NCBI GenBank assembly: GCA_938020505.1
Contig: CALIHR010000023.1
Coordinates: forward strand, 1-43,060
Origin: an uncultured Actinobaculum sp.
Lineage (GTDB): Bacteria; Actinomycetota; Actinomycetes; Actinomycetales; Actinomycetaceae
Direction of reading: 5' to 3'
Length of the DNA stretch: 43,060 nt
Every line of letters starts with the position of its first letter. The first letter of the stretch is position 1. Under the pieces are notes generated by a model. The model did not search any database. It was given only the letters and a program-made list of their open reading frames with translations, and was not told the DNA's origin. Positions 8,920-17,382 of the stretch are shown piece by piece. The position numbers and the translations under genes are program-made.

Positions 8920-9244
8920 CGCCCGTCGACGTGACGGTGGTCAGAAGAAAGACGGCGTCTTCCAGCGCGAGCACAGAGTGCCGTTCATGGGTGAGAACCC
9001 ATATCTCCCCGGCGGAGAACTCGCCCTGTTGGCTCTCGCCTGTCTCGACCCGCACCTTGCCGACGAGGACCTGGAGCGAAGCGGCCGGAGGCGAGTTGTG
9101 AGCGCCGAGGCGAGTGCCTTTGCGCAAGGCGATGACGGTCTGGCGGAGCACGCCGTCGCGGGCGACGATGTCGGCGCTCTTGCCGGCTTCGGAAGCGAGG
9201 GCTTTGTCGAGATTGGTCGCAGCGACCGCGGTCAAGTCCGCCAT
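8903..9244 (-). CDS. Small cupin-domain protein
   Basis: 113 residues forming a single small beta-barrel cupin: the RLGAHNSPPAAS strand, the LQVLVGKVRVETGE turn and GEIWVLTHERHSV are typical of cupin_2 proteins. The first cupin motif has only one His where HxH is usual, so the metal site may be incomplete or absent. It starts 11 bases after the stop of the GNAT-MazG fusion gene and is very likely co-transcribed with it. Its substrate is unknown; small cupins can be isomerases, dioxygenases, sugar binders or sensors. Its 3' end is copied in the downstream spacer. Confidence 0.75.
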   Translation of the reverse strand: MADLTAVAATNLDKALASEAGKSADIVARDGVLRQTVIALRKGTRLGAHNSPPAASLQVLVGKVRVETGESQQGEFSAGEIWVLTHERHSVLALEDAVFLLTTVTSTGEGSHS

Positions 9245-9255
9245 GGCGCCCGGTC

Positions 9256-10359
9256 CTACTCGTCTCGCTCGGCCAGGCCCAGAGCCGAGCGGATGTCCGG
9301 CGGACAGTAGTCGGGCCCCTTGAGCACCTTGCCGTCCTCGCGCAGAATCGGCTTGCCGTCCTCGCCGAGCTTGGACAGGTTCGAGCTTTGAATCTCGGCC
9401 AGAACGCTGCTCAAGGGGATCCCGAGCTCGAGCGCCATGCCGTAAACGACGTAGACGATGTCGCCCAAAGCGTCGGCCGTTTCGACGGTGTCGCGCGTGC
9501 CGTCGTCAAGCTTGCGCGCCTCTTCGAAAGCGGCGTCAATCCGTTCGCGGGCGGCCCGACCGTACACCGCCCCCACGAGCTCGGCGAATTCCTCGGCCAC
9601 GAGGGCCAGGCGCATGTGCACGCGCTCGCGGCCGGCGTCGGGGCCGTCTTCGACGACAGGCAGCGAGTAAACATCGTGAAACTGGCGGACGAGATCCTCG
9701 GGGCGATTCGGATCCCCGAAACCGGGACGCCGTTTCGCGGGGCCAGTCCACGGCCCCTTGGGTTCGCGGGAATCGCCCGGCAGGAGGGATCCGATCACGA
9801 CGTCGAAGGCCTTGCCCTTGTTCGACAGCATGCCCCGGGACACCCCTTCGAGGGTGAAACCGACTTTCCAGGCGACGCGCATAGACGGCCAGTTGGGCTC
9901 GCCGTCGTGTATCTCGCACCGCCACGCCAGCGCCTGCAGCCCCATCGCCTCGAAGGCGAAGTCGCACACAGCCTTGAGGGCCTCGGCCGCGTAGCCGCGC
10001 CCCCTTTCTTGCGGCGACATCCAAAAGCCCACTTCCCCGACCACGGAATCGGACATTATGCCGACCATTCCGATCAACGGAGGGCGTTCGACCCCGGGTT
10101 GGCGTTCGACTGCTGGGGCGCCTTCTGCCGCAGGGCCTCCTTCGGCGAGACGAACCGCCCAATTGGGCGAATGTCCCTGCCAGCCTGGTTTGGCCACGCT
10201 CTCAACGAAGGACTCGGCGGACTCGCGCGTATAGGGCGAGGGAACGGTCGTCCATTTTTGAATCTCGGGATCCTGGCAGAGTTCTGCAATCGTGTCGACG
10301 TCGGACGCCTCGACCGGGGAAAGCACGAGCCTGGGCGTGCGGAGGGTTGCGAGTTCCAT
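9256..10359 (-). CDS. GNAT acetyltransferase fused to a MazG/HisE-like NTP pyrophosphohydrolase
   Basis: 367 residues in two domains. Residues 1-195 are a GNAT of the RimJ/RimL type: an RLVLSPVEASD first strand and the acetyl-CoA loop QERGRGYAAEA (118-126), then a WPSMRVAWKVGF segment. Residues 225-360 are an all-alpha NTP pyrophosphatase with metal-binding acids EEFAE (256-260) and E293xxD296xxxD300, and a C-terminal SNLSKLGEDGKP / KGPDYCPPDI block known from actinobacterial MazG-like proteins. Inferred roles are N-acetylation of a protein N-terminus or small molecule and hydrolysis of a non-canonical nucleotide; neither substrate can be named. A Gly/Ala/Pro-rich insert lies at 72-93. No Shine-Dalgarno; TAGTCT ends 7 nt before the ATG. 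The cupin gene follows in the same operon. Confidence 0.85.
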   Translation of the reverse strand: MELATLRTPRLVLSPVEASDVDTIAELCQDPEIQKWTTVPSPYTRESAESFVESVAKPGWQGHSPNWAVRLAEGGPAAEGAPAVERQPGVERPPLIGMVGIMSDSVVGEVGFWMSPQERGRGYAAEALKAVCDFAFEAMGLQALAWRCEIHDGEPNWPSMRVAWKVGFTLEGVSRGMLSNKGKAFDVVIGSLLPGDSREPKGPWTGPAKRRPGFGDPNRPEDLVRQFHDVYSLPVVEDGPDAGRERVHMRLALVAEEFAELVGAVYGRAARERIDAAFEEARKLDDGTRDTVETADALGDIVYVVYGMALELGIPLSSVLAEIQSSNLSKLGEDGKPILREDGKVLKGPDYCPPDIRSALGLAERDE

Positions 10360-10366
10360 GGGTCAA

Positions 10367-10372
10367 AGACTA
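10367..10372 (-). promoter_or_regulatory. -10 box of the GNAT-MazG/cupin operon
   Basis: TAGTCT on the minus strand ends 7 nt before the ATG at 10359, consistent with leaderless transcription. Confidence 0.4.
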
Positions 10373-10457
10373 CATGGCAACGTGCGCATTAAGCAGCCGG
10401 CTGACCCAGGAAGGAATTCGCGGTGATTGAGGGCACATGAAACCCACTCTTTTCGCT

Positions 10458-10486
10458 TTGATTCGGGCAGAAAGGCATGGTAATCT
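10458..10486 (+). promoter_or_regulatory. Promoter of tRNA-Leu
   Basis: TTGATT (10458-10463), a 17-base spacer and TAATCT (10481-10486) lie about 40 bases before the mature 5' end of the tRNA. Confidence 0.7.
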
Positions 10487-10527
10487 CTTATCCGTTGTTC
10501 GGAGCCACAAGCTCCGTTCAACAACCT

Positions 10528-10612
10528 GCGCGGGTGGCGGAATAGGCAGACGCGCTAGCTTGAGGTGCTAGTCCTCGTATAGAGGGTGGGGGTTCAAGTC
10601 CCCCTCCGCGCA
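10528..10612 (+). tRNA. tRNA-Leu (anticodon GAG)
   Basis: The acceptor stem GCGCGGG pairs with TCCGCGC followed by discriminator A at 10612. The D arm is GCG/CGC. The anticodon stem CTAGC/GCTAG encloses TTGAGGT, with anticodon GAG at 10562-10564. A long variable arm, typical of tRNA-Leu, is followed by a perfect T arm with loop TTCAAGT. The molecule is 85 nt and the 3' CCA is not encoded. It reads CUC and CUU leucine codons. Confidence 0.95.
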
Positions 10613-10620
10613 CAAGCAAG

Positions 10621-10653
10621 AGGGTGCATCCCCACACCGGGGGATGCACCCTT
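10621..10653 (+). terminator. Terminator after tRNA-Leu
   Basis: A 13-bp perfect stem (10621-10633 with 10640-10652) begins 8 bases after the tRNA. It also faces the 3' end of the convergent gene at 10682 and may serve both. Confidence 0.8.
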
Positions 10654-10681
10654 CCGCATTATTATTGCGTTCTATTTGCTT

Positions 10682-11290
10682 CTATTTGCCGTTTTCGGCC
10701 GAGCCTCCCTTTGCGCCCGGGCCTTCTTTGCCCGCGCCGCCCTTTTCGTCCGGGCCGCCGTTTCTTGCTGAGCCCTCGTCGCCGGACGCGCCGCCGCTTT
10801 TTCCGTCCTTGGAATCGCCGGCGTCTGCCCCTTCGTCGCTTTCTTCGACGATCTGGGCGTCCTCGACGGCGTCCTCGACCGTCGCAGCCAGCACGGATGC
10901 GGAGATACCGTCGAGTTTGCGGACGAGCTTCTTGCGCTCGGCCGACTGCTCGCGCCTGCTCATCGATTCGACGATGGGAATCGCGTGATCGATCCGTTCG
11001 AGCTCTTCCCGCCACTTCGCGGCTTGGCGTGCGACGTCGGACGTGTTGGCCGAGGCGTAGACGTATGTGACCTGCTCGCGGAGGACTTCGACGCGGCGAT
11101 GCAGGCCCTTCTTGTCGGACGGGCCTTCCTTCGCGCCGGCGACGGCACGGAAACGTTTGGTTATCGATTCGACGACGCGTGGGTTGTCTTTGACGAGCTT
11201 CCGCAGTTCGGGGCCGTACCGGACGACGGCGAGCAGCGCGGCGGGCCCCGCCTTGCGGGCTGCCTTGAACAGGATCTTGATAAGCGACAT
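10682..11290 (-). CDS. Conserved-looking protein of unknown function with low-complexity tail
   Basis: 202 residues. I do not recognise a family. Residues 1-145 look like an ordinary helical protein: a basic amphipathic start (MSLIKILFKAARKAG), a KLVKDNPRVVESITKRFR segment and a charged helix-rich middle with REQVTYVYASANTSD. From about residue 150 it becomes a Gly/Asp/Lys/Ser-rich tail with repeated GG-KEGPGAKGG-like steps. There is no signal peptide and no clear membrane segment. ATG 11290 is chosen because TAGAAT ends 7 nt before it (leaderless); the frame continues upstream but that extension reads over the dnaE2 3' flank and is not credible. Confidence 0.65.
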   Translation of the reverse strand: MSLIKILFKAARKAGPAALLAVVRYGPELRKLVKDNPRVVESITKRFRAVAGAKEGPSDKKGLHRRVEVLREQVTYVYASANTSDVARQAAKWREELERIDHAIPIVESMSRREQSAERKKLVRKLDGISASVLAATVEDAVEDAQIVEESDEGADAGDSKDGKSGGASGDEGSARNGGPDEKGGAGKEGPGAKGGSAENGK

Positions 11291-11297
11291 GTGGACA

Positions 11298-11303
11298 ATT
11301 CTA
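11298..11303 (-). promoter_or_regulatory. -10 box for the gene at 10682-11290
   Basis: TAGAAT, five of six consensus bases, ends 7 nt before the ATG at 11290 on the minus strand. Confidence 0.5.
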
Positions 11304-11316
11304 TGGGCAGGCCCCC

Positions 11317-11364
11317 GTTTCCCGTCTACGGCCAGGCGCCGCCGTTCGTCTACGGCAAAGCTCC
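11317..11364 (-). repeat. Imperfect repeats beyond the dnaE2 stop
   Basis: Two units sharing GTCTACGGC and flanking bases (about 11317-11340 and 11344-11364, spacing 24) lie in the 81 bases after the dnaE2 stop at 11385. A weaker third unit may run into the stop itself. Confidence 0.4.
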
Positions 11365-11384
11365 GCTTTTCGGGGAGTTGCGGG

Positions 11385-14300
11385 CTAGCGGAAGTCCCGC
11401 GACTTGGCCTGGACCGGAAGGGCGAGCGGCTCCAGAGCGTCGGCAACGAAGTTCATGGCGTCGTCGCCGCGTTCGACCATCCCTCTGACGACGAGGCCCT
11501 GGCTGCGCCTTGCGACATGGCGGTATCGGTCCCACAGCCCCGTCGAGCACACGACGTTCAGGATTCCCGTTTCGTCTTCCAACGAGATGAATGTGACTCC
11601 CGTGGCCGTCCATGGACGCTGACGGTGCGTGACGACTCCCGCGACGCGCACCCGTTTGCCGACGGGCGCCTCCCCCAGGTCGGAGATTTTCAGGATCCCT
11701 CGGCCGGCCAGTTCGCCGCGAAGGAACTGCGTGGGATAGGACCCCGCCGAGACTCCGGTGCTGGAAATGTCCGCAATCGCGGCCTCCTGCTCGGTCATCT
11801 CGCCGAGGGCCGGGGCGGGGCCGATGCTCTCGGTTCCCGGAAGGGCAGGCTGATACCAGCCTTTTCCTTGAACAGTCTTGTCGGCGAGGGCCTGAGCCGC
11901 CCATATTCCCTCGCGCCTGCCCATTCCGAGCGCCCGCAGCGCCCCCGCGGCGGCGAGCGCCTCGAGCTGCCCCCGCCCCAGCCTGGCGCGCCTGGCCATG
12001 TCCGCCGCATCCGCGAAAGGCGCGTCCCGGCGGGCCTCCAGAATCCTGGAAGCCGCCGCGGCGCCGAGTCTCCGAACGGAATCGAGGCCGAGGCGCACTT
12101 CCAGGTCCCCATGGGGGTCGACGAGCCGCGCGGAAGCCGCGGCGCCGTCGCTGCGCTTGGATTCGTCGCATTCCGTTTCGCCTCGTTCGCCGTCGCCTTT
12201 CGCACCGCCGTGCTTTGCGGCGTCGCATTCTGCGGCGTCGCGTTTCCTCACGCTCGCCTCGCCTGACGAACTCACGACGCACGGGGAGGCCACGTGCACG
12301 CCGTGGCGCCTGGCGTCGGCCACGAGACTCTGGGGAGAGTAGAAGCCCATGGGCTGGGCCGCCAATATGCCGGCGTAGAAATGCTCGGGAAAGTGGACTT
12401 TGAGCCATGCCGAGGCGTAGACGAGGTAGGCGAAGGAGAAGGAGTGGGACTCGGGGAAGCCGAATTCGGCGAAAGCGTCGAGCTTGTCATAGATTTCCTC
12501 GCGGACGCCCGGGGGCACGCCCTTGGCGGCCATCCCCGAATACAGCTCGCTTTTGAGCTCGGACATGCGTTCGTGCGAGCGTTTCGCGCCCATCGCTTTG
12601 CGCAGCCGGTCGGCCTGGGCCGGGGTGAATCCGGCGACGTCGATCGCTATTTGCATAAGCTGTTCCTGGAAGAGCGGGACTCCGAGGGTTTTTTCCAGGG
12701 CCGGCTTGGTCAAGGGATGCGGGTACGTGACGGGTTCTCGGCCTCGGCGCCTTGCGAGGTAGGGGCTGACGGCGTCGCCCTGGATAGGGCCGGGGCGGAT
12801 GAGGGCCACCTCGATGACGATGTCGTAGAAGCATTCGGGGCGCAGGCGCGGAAGAGTGGCCATCTGGGCGCGCGACTCGACCTGGAAGACGCCGACGGTG
12901 TCGGCCGCTTGGAGCAGGGCGTAGACGCGAGGGTCTTCCTGAGGAAGGTTGTGAAGTCCAAGGGGCTTCCCGTCGCTTCCCGCGATTCCGGCGTCGGTCA
13001 GCTGCGTGTACGACTTTCGCAAAGCCGTGAGCATTCCGAGCCCGAGAAGGTCGAATTTGACGAGCCCGGCTTCGGCGCAATCGTCCTTGTCCCATTGGAG
13101 GACGGTGCGTCCCGGCATCCGCGCCCAGCCCGCCGGGCACACGTCGATCACCGGGCGGTCGCACAGGACCATCCCTCCCGTGTGGATGCCGAGATGGCGG
13201 GGAAGCCTGTGCATGCGCGAAGCGAGATCGGCCACCGCGGCGGGCACGTCCGCCTCGTAGCCCGCGGGCTCGTAGCCTGCGGACCCGCCTGCGTCGGCTT
13301 TCGCAGGGACCTTGTGTTCGACGGAGCGCAGCCACGCCTCGACCTGCCCTTCTTCGTATCCGAGGGCTTTCGCGGCGTCGCGTATGGCCGAGCGCGGACG
13401 ATAGGAAATCGTGTTGGCGACCTGTGCGGCGCATTTCCTTCCGTAGCGTTCATAGACGTGTTGGATGACCTCTTCCCGTCTGTCGGATTCGATGTCGACG
13501 TCGATGTCCGGCGGACCCGAACGCCCCGGAGAAAGAAAACGCTCAAAGAGCATCTTGTGGCGGACGGCGTCGACGGCGGTGATGCCCAAGGCGAAACAGA
13601 CCGCCGAGTTCGCCGACGATCCCCGGCCCTGGCACCAGATGCCCCGGCTGCGGCAAAAGTCGACGATCTCACAGACGATGAGGAAGTACCCGGGAAAGCC
13701 GAGGCCGACGATGACGTCGAGTTCGTGGTCGATCACCTCCCATGCCCGAGGGTTCGACGAGCGCGGCCCGTAACGCTCGAGCGCCCGCTCGCGGGTGACG
13801 CAACGCAGCCAGCTCGCTTCGGTATGGCCTTCGGGAACGGGGAAATCGGGAAGATTGGGGGCGACGAGCGCCAGATCGAAAGCGCATTCGGCCCCGATCC
13901 TGGCGGCTTCGGCCACCGCTTCGGGGTGGTCTCGGTGCAGGGAGAGCATCTGCGCCCCCGACCGGAGGTGCGAACCGTTGGCGGGGAGGAAGGGGTCGAT
14001 CTCTTCCAGGGTGGTTCGAGCCCTCGTGGCGGCGAAGACGTCGGCTACATCCCTGTCGCGTGGGCGCGCATAGTGCACATTGCCTGTGGCGAGATAGGGG
14101 ACGCCGGCCCGTTTGGCCGTTTCGACGAGGGCGCGGCAACGCTCGCGGTCAAGCGGGGCGCCGGAGTTCGTCAGTTCGACCGCCACGTTTCCCTTGCCGA
14201 AAAGAGATTCGAGGCGGCGCACGCGCTCGACGGCGGCGTCCACGTCCCACGGAGCGGGAGAAGGACCAGAAGAAGCCGAGGCTCCGGGATTGAAGCCGCC

Positions 14301-14963
14301 GTGCCTGCGGCCCCCTGCGATCCCAGAGCTTCCGGCGATTCCAAATCCGTCGGCGATCCGGCCGTCGGCTCGCCCGCAGCTTCCGGCGCCCTCCAGGCGG
14401 AAGCCTCCGCGGGGGCCCTCCGCCCCTTGCCCCTTCAGCCCCTCCAGGGCGCGTCTGACGCCTCCCTTTCGGCAGCCGCTGAGAATCACCCAGTTTCCGC
14501 CGGAGGCAGCCGCCAGATCTTCGAGCTCGTAGCGAGCGCGGTTCTTTTCCCCGCTCGCCAGCATCGCCTCCCCCACCGTCCGGGAAAGGCGTCTGTACCC
14601 TTCGGGGTCGCGAACCAGGAGGACGATGTGCTCGCCGGGAGGGTCGGCCTGGGCGCTTCGGTCTTCGGACAGAAGGGTCAATTCTGTTCCGATGACGGCG
14701 GGCAGCCCGGCCGCCCTGGCCGCGGAGGCAAGCTGGACGACGCCGGGAAAGCCGCCATGGTCGGTCACGGCCAGAGCCTGAAGCTCCAATTCGCAGGCCC
14801 GAGCGACGAGGTCGGCGGGAAGGCTGGCCCCGTCGAGGAAGCTGTAGGCGGAGTGGACGTGCAGCTCCGCGTACGGAACCGAGCCCTCGGGTTCGGCGAA
14901 CGGCCTCCTCGAAGGCGAACGCCTCGCGGCCTCCGGCCGAACGACGGAGAGGCGCCTATTCAT
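11385..14963 (-). CDS. dnaE2: Error-prone DNA polymerase III alpha subunit DnaE2
   Basis: 1192 residues; translesion polymerase of the actinobacterial mutasome. The PHP domain opens with YAELHVHSAYSFLDGAS and holds TDHGGFPG. The polymerase active site is PDIDVDIESDRR, with catalytic Asp488 and Asp490. Helix-hairpin-helix and OB-fold regions follow, ending near ALPVQAKSRDFR. ATG 14963 is chosen because it follows GAGGAGG and overlaps the imuB stop by 8 bases (ATGAATAG), implying translational coupling; an upstream in-frame start would lie inside imuB. It is longer than mycobacterial DnaE2 (about 1080 residues) because of two low-complexity inserts, at about 14270-14440 (Gly/Ala-rich) and 12130-12270 (charged, Cys-containing). 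Expected to replicate across lesions together with ImuA and ImuB. Confidence 0.95.
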   Translation of the reverse strand: MNRRLSVVRPEAARRSPSRRPFAEPEGSVPYAELHVHSAYSFLDGASLPADLVARACELELQALAVTDHGGFPGVVQLASAARAAGLPAVIGTELTLLSEDRSAQADPPGEHIVLLVRDPEGYRRLSRTVGEAMLASGEKNRARYELEDLAAASGGNWVILSGCRKGGVRRALEGLKGQGAEGPRGGFRLEGAGSCGRADGRIADGFGIAGSSGIAGGRRHGGFNPGASASSGPSPAPWDVDAAVERVRRLESLFGKGNVAVELTNSGAPLDRERCRALVETAKRAGVPYLATGNVHYARPRDRDVADVFAATRARTTLEEIDPFLPANGSHLRSGAQMLSLHRDHPEAVAEAARIGAECAFDLALVAPNLPDFPVPEGHTEASWLRCVTRERALERYGPRSSNPRAWEVIDHELDVIVGLGFPGYFLIVCEIVDFCRSRGIWCQGRGSSANSAVCFALGITAVDAVRHKMLFERFLSPGRSGPPDIDVDIESDRREEVIQHVYERYGRKCAAQVANTISYRPRSAIRDAAKALGYEEGQVEAWLRSVEHKVPAKADAGGSAGYEPAGYEADVPAAVADLASRMHRLPRHLGIHTGGMVLCDRPVIDVCPAGWARMPGRTVLQWDKDDCAEAGLVKFDLLGLGMLTALRKSYTQLTDAGIAGSDGKPLGLHNLPQEDPRVYALLQAADTVGVFQVESRAQMATLPRLRPECFYDIVIEVALIRPGPIQGDAVSPYLARRRGREPVTYPHPLTKPALEKTLGVPLFQEQLMQIAIDVAGFTPAQADRLRKAMGAKRSHERMSELKSELYSGMAAKGVPPGVREEIYDKLDAFAEFGFPESHSFSFAYLVYASAWLKVHFPEHFYAGILAAQPMGFYSPQSLVADARRHGVHVASPCVVSSSGEASVRKRDAAECDAAKHGGAKGDGERGETECDESKRSDGAAASARLVDPHGDLEVRLGLDSVRRLGAAAASRILEARRDAPFADAADMARRARLGRGQLEALAAAGALRALGMGRREGIWAAQALADKTVQGKGWYQPALPGTESIGPAPALGEMTEQEAAIADISSTGVSAGSYPTQFLRGELAGRGILKISDLGEAPVGKRVRVAGVVTHRQRPWTATGVTFISLEDETGILNVVCSTGLWDRYRHVARRSQGLVVRGMVERGDDAMNFVADALEPLALPVQAKSRDFR

Positions 14964-16506
14964 ACCGGCCCTCCTCGTGCCACGTGCCGCCCTCGCAATA
15001 GACGAGGGCGGCCGCCCCGTCGAGGACGATCTGGAGATAGGCGCGTCTGGAGCGGCCGGAGGGGTCCCACCACCGCTCGTCAATGGGCCACGGCCCGGCG
15101 TAATCGCGGATCGTCGCCGAGCCTTTCGCCGATCGCAGCAGGCCGGGTTCGGGCTCGGCGCAGCCGCCCGCGCATGTCAGCTCCGCCTCCCCCGTGACCG
15201 CCAAGCGGTGTCCGCATCGCCCGTCGAGCCGAACGTCGACGGGCGCGACATGGACGCGCGAGGGCCCCGGCTCGGGTATGGCGCCCGGCCATGGAAGAGC
15301 CGCTCTGCGCCCGTCGTCCGAGCTGTGCCCGCCCCACGCGATTTCGGCGTGGCGCCGCGCCGCCGTGCGCCCTCCCACCTTGCGGGGAACCCTCACCGAC
15401 TCCTCGCCGAGGACCGTCTGGATCCGGGCGACGGCCGCCGCCGCACACTCGTTTCCCGCCGACCTTCCTCCCCACAGGGGCTCGGGCCCAACCTCGGCCG
15501 GCGCGGCGTCGAGCCTGAGTTCGAGCCGCGCAAGGGGCCCGCCGCCCGCCCAACCTCCGAGCTGCCACCGGACTCGATCGACGATGTCGCGGGCGCCCCC
15601 GCCCCCGACCGACCAAGATCGCGAGAGCTCTTCGCCGTCGTCGAAAACCGCGTCGATGCGCAGCCTCCCGGAAGCGGCGGTTCGCACTCCCATGGCCTGC
15701 ACGAGCTCCTCGGCGAGGCCGCGGGCGGAGAACACGGCTTCTTCGACGCTTTGGAGGGGCGGCTCGAAGACGCGCGTGCACACGATTCCCGGCGACGTCG
15801 GAGCCTGCGTCGGCAGATGGACGTCTCTCCCCCGCGCCAACTGCCACAGGAGCGAACCCATCGCCCCGAAACGGGACGCCATGGCGGCGGCCCCGAGATC
15901 CGCCAAGCCCCCGACGGTTCTCACGCCGAGGGCCGCCAGCAGCTCCAGGCAAGATCGAGCCTCGGCTCTGCACGAGGGCGCGACGCCGACGAGCGTCCCT
16001 TCGACCTTGGCTCGCTCCAGGAACCGCGCCGACCCTTCGACGCCGAGGAAAACGTCCGATTGGGCGGCCAGAAGGGCGGCGAGGGTTCCCTCGCCGCAGC
16101 CCACGTGCGCCTCGCAGCCGGCGACGTCGGCGATCTGCCCGATGAGAGCCTCGGCCAGAGCCTCCATCGACCCTGCCGCACGCACCGCGCCCCGGGCCGG
16201 AAAAATCACCCTTCCCGGCTCGACGGCCACGACGTGGGCCACATGCGCGTCCACGGCGCGCAGAACCGATTCGAATCGAAGGGCGTCGCGGCGAACGTCT
16301 CGCTGAACGGCGACGAGCTCCGGGCAGATCGACAGCGCCTCGCGCTTGCGCATGCCCGTCCGAACCCCGAGCCTTCGCGCCCAGGCATTCGCAGACACCA
16401 CGCCGCCGACTCCCAGAACCGCAGCGGGTTCGTCGGAGCCGACCTGACCCGCTGACACCGCCGCCGCGACCGGCCAGTCGGGAACCGCTACAGACGCGTG
16501 CATCAT
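14956..16506 (-). CDS. imuB: ImuB, catalytically inactive Y-family polymerase homolog
   Basis: 516 residues. The sequence follows Y-family polymerases but the catalytic acids are gone: the DxD-containing first strand is replaced by ASVAVPDWPVAAAV, and the SxDE motif by EPGRVIFPARG. This is the hallmark of ImuB, which in mycobacteria acts as the adaptor linking DnaE2, ImuA and the beta clamp. The C-terminal end (LVYCEGGTWHEEGRYE) matches the usual end of actinobacterial ImuB proteins. The start at 16506 forms an ATGA overlap with the imuA stop, and its own stop overlaps the dnaE2 start, so the three genes form one translationally coupled operon. Much longer upstream frames are antisense-like artefacts of high GC. 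Confidence 0.9.
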   Translation of the reverse strand: MMHASVAVPDWPVAAAVSAGQVGSDEPAAVLGVGGVVSANAWARRLGVRTGMRKREALSICPELVAVQRDVRRDALRFESVLRAVDAHVAHVVAVEPGRVIFPARGAVRAAGSMEALAEALIGQIADVAGCEAHVGCGEGTLAALLAAQSDVFLGVEGSARFLERAKVEGTLVGVAPSCRAEARSCLELLAALGVRTVGGLADLGAAAMASRFGAMGSLLWQLARGRDVHLPTQAPTSPGIVCTRVFEPPLQSVEEAVFSARGLAEELVQAMGVRTAASGRLRIDAVFDDGEELSRSWSVGGGGARDIVDRVRWQLGGWAGGGPLARLELRLDAAPAEVGPEPLWGGRSAGNECAAAAVARIQTVLGEESVRVPRKVGGRTAARRHAEIAWGGHSSDDGRRAALPWPGAIPEPGPSRVHVAPVDVRLDGRCGHRLAVTGEAELTCAGGCAEPEPGLLRSAKGSATIRDYAGPWPIDERWWDPSGRSRRAYLQIVLDGAAALVYCEGGTWHEEGRYE

Positions 16507-17348
16507 GAGGGGATCGCCTCCACCAGCGAGAGCCCGCCTTGGGCGCGGCCGACTCCTTCCTTCTTTTCGCCGGCGGCAGCCTGGGCCGGGGCCCATCCGC
16601 ACGCCCCGATCCGCAGCCGAACGCGACTCCGCCCCGAAACCGCCTCGACGAGGACCGCCCGCACATGCCCCGCGCCGCGGTCGACGCCTTCGACCGCGAC
16701 GACCTCTCCCCTGACGCGATCGCGGCAGTCCCACCCCTCTCCGAGGAGAAGGCGCCCGCGCACCGCCGCCCGCTTGGAAAGCAGGCGGCGCTCGCGCGCA
16801 TCCAGGCGAATGGAAGACCCGACGACCACGACGTCGAAGCCGTCGACGGCGGCAGACAGCGCCTGTGTGCGCGCCGCATCCCCCACCTTCGGCACGCAAA
16901 CCGTTCGAGATGCCTCGACTCCCAGCGATTCAGCCGCCTCCCATCCCACATCCGGCATTCCGAGGAAGACGCTCCACGCCCCCGAACCGCTGGCGATCCC
17001 CGCGATCAGGAGGCCGATGAGGACGCTGCCGGAGAATCCGACGCTCATTCCCCGCTCGAGTCCGCGCGGGAGGATCTCGGCCAAACACTCGGGGACCGCC
17101 CAGTCGCCCGAAGCCTCCCTCCAGCGCGCCGCATCCGACGCGGCCCCGGCCCAGGCTCCGCCCGACGTCCCCCCGCGCGGCGCCGCGCCCCGCACTGCCC
17201 CGCCCTGCGGGTCCCGGCCCGGCAAAACGGTGACCGAGGACACCCCCGCGGCGCTTTCCGCCAAAACAAGCGCACGCCGAGCGGCCGCAAGCCGCTCCGA
17301 CGCGCTCAAAGCCCTGTCGCCAAGGGCGCAGGCCGCCGAAGTTCTCAT
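16503..17348 (-). CDS. imuA: ImuA (ImuA'), RecA-like accessory protein of the mutasome
   Basis: 281 residues; first gene of the imuA-imuB-dnaE2 cassette. It has a RecA-fold-like core (FSGSVLIGLLIAGIASGSGAW, then FDVVVVGSSIRLDARERRLLS) without an intact Walker A, as is usual for ImuA' proteins. In mycobacteria it supports damage-induced mutagenesis by binding ImuB. ATG 17348 is preceded by GGGGA at a suitable distance; a GTG 12 bases upstream is less likely. A LexA box lies 19-34 bases upstream. Sequence conservation in this family is low, so the assignment rests largely on the operon. Confidence 0.85.
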   Translation of the reverse strand: MRTSAACALGDRALSASERLAAARRALVLAESAAGVSSVTVLPGRDPQGGAVRGAAPRGGTSGGAWAGAASDAARWREASGDWAVPECLAEILPRGLERGMSVGFSGSVLIGLLIAGIASGSGAWSVFLGMPDVGWEAAESLGVEASRTVCVPKVGDAARTQALSAAVDGFDVVVVGSSIRLDARERRLLSKRAAVRGRLLLGEGWDCRDRVRGEVVAVEGVDRGAGHVRAVLVEAVSGRSRVRLRIGACGWAPAQAAAGEKKEGVGRAQGGLSLVEAIPS

Positions 17349-17366
17349 GTTTCCCCACACCCCTTA

Positions 17367-17382
17367 CTGAACATCCGTTCGA
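17367..17382 (-). promoter_or_regulatory. LexA (SOS) box of the mutasome operon
   Basis: On the minus strand TCGAACGGATGTTCAG matches the actinobacterial box TCGAAC-N4-GTTCGA with one perfect half-site and four of six in the other. It lies just upstream of imuA, beside a TATCCT -10-like hexamer (17388-17393), so LexA would block transcription until DNA damage. Confidence 0.8.

Noticed and set aside
14964..15083. Longer N-terminus for DnaE2 starting at 15083
   Set aside because: It would lie wholly within imuB; ATG 14963 has a strong ribosome binding site and the usual stop-start overlap.
12294..15197. 967-residue open frame on the plus strand opposite dnaE2
   Set aside because: Antisense to a clear DnaE2 with catalytic motifs; the frame has no ribosome binding site or recognisable domain.
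14977..16455. 492-residue plus-strand frame opposite imuB
   Set aside because: Antisense shadow; composition dominated by Arg, Pro and Gly.
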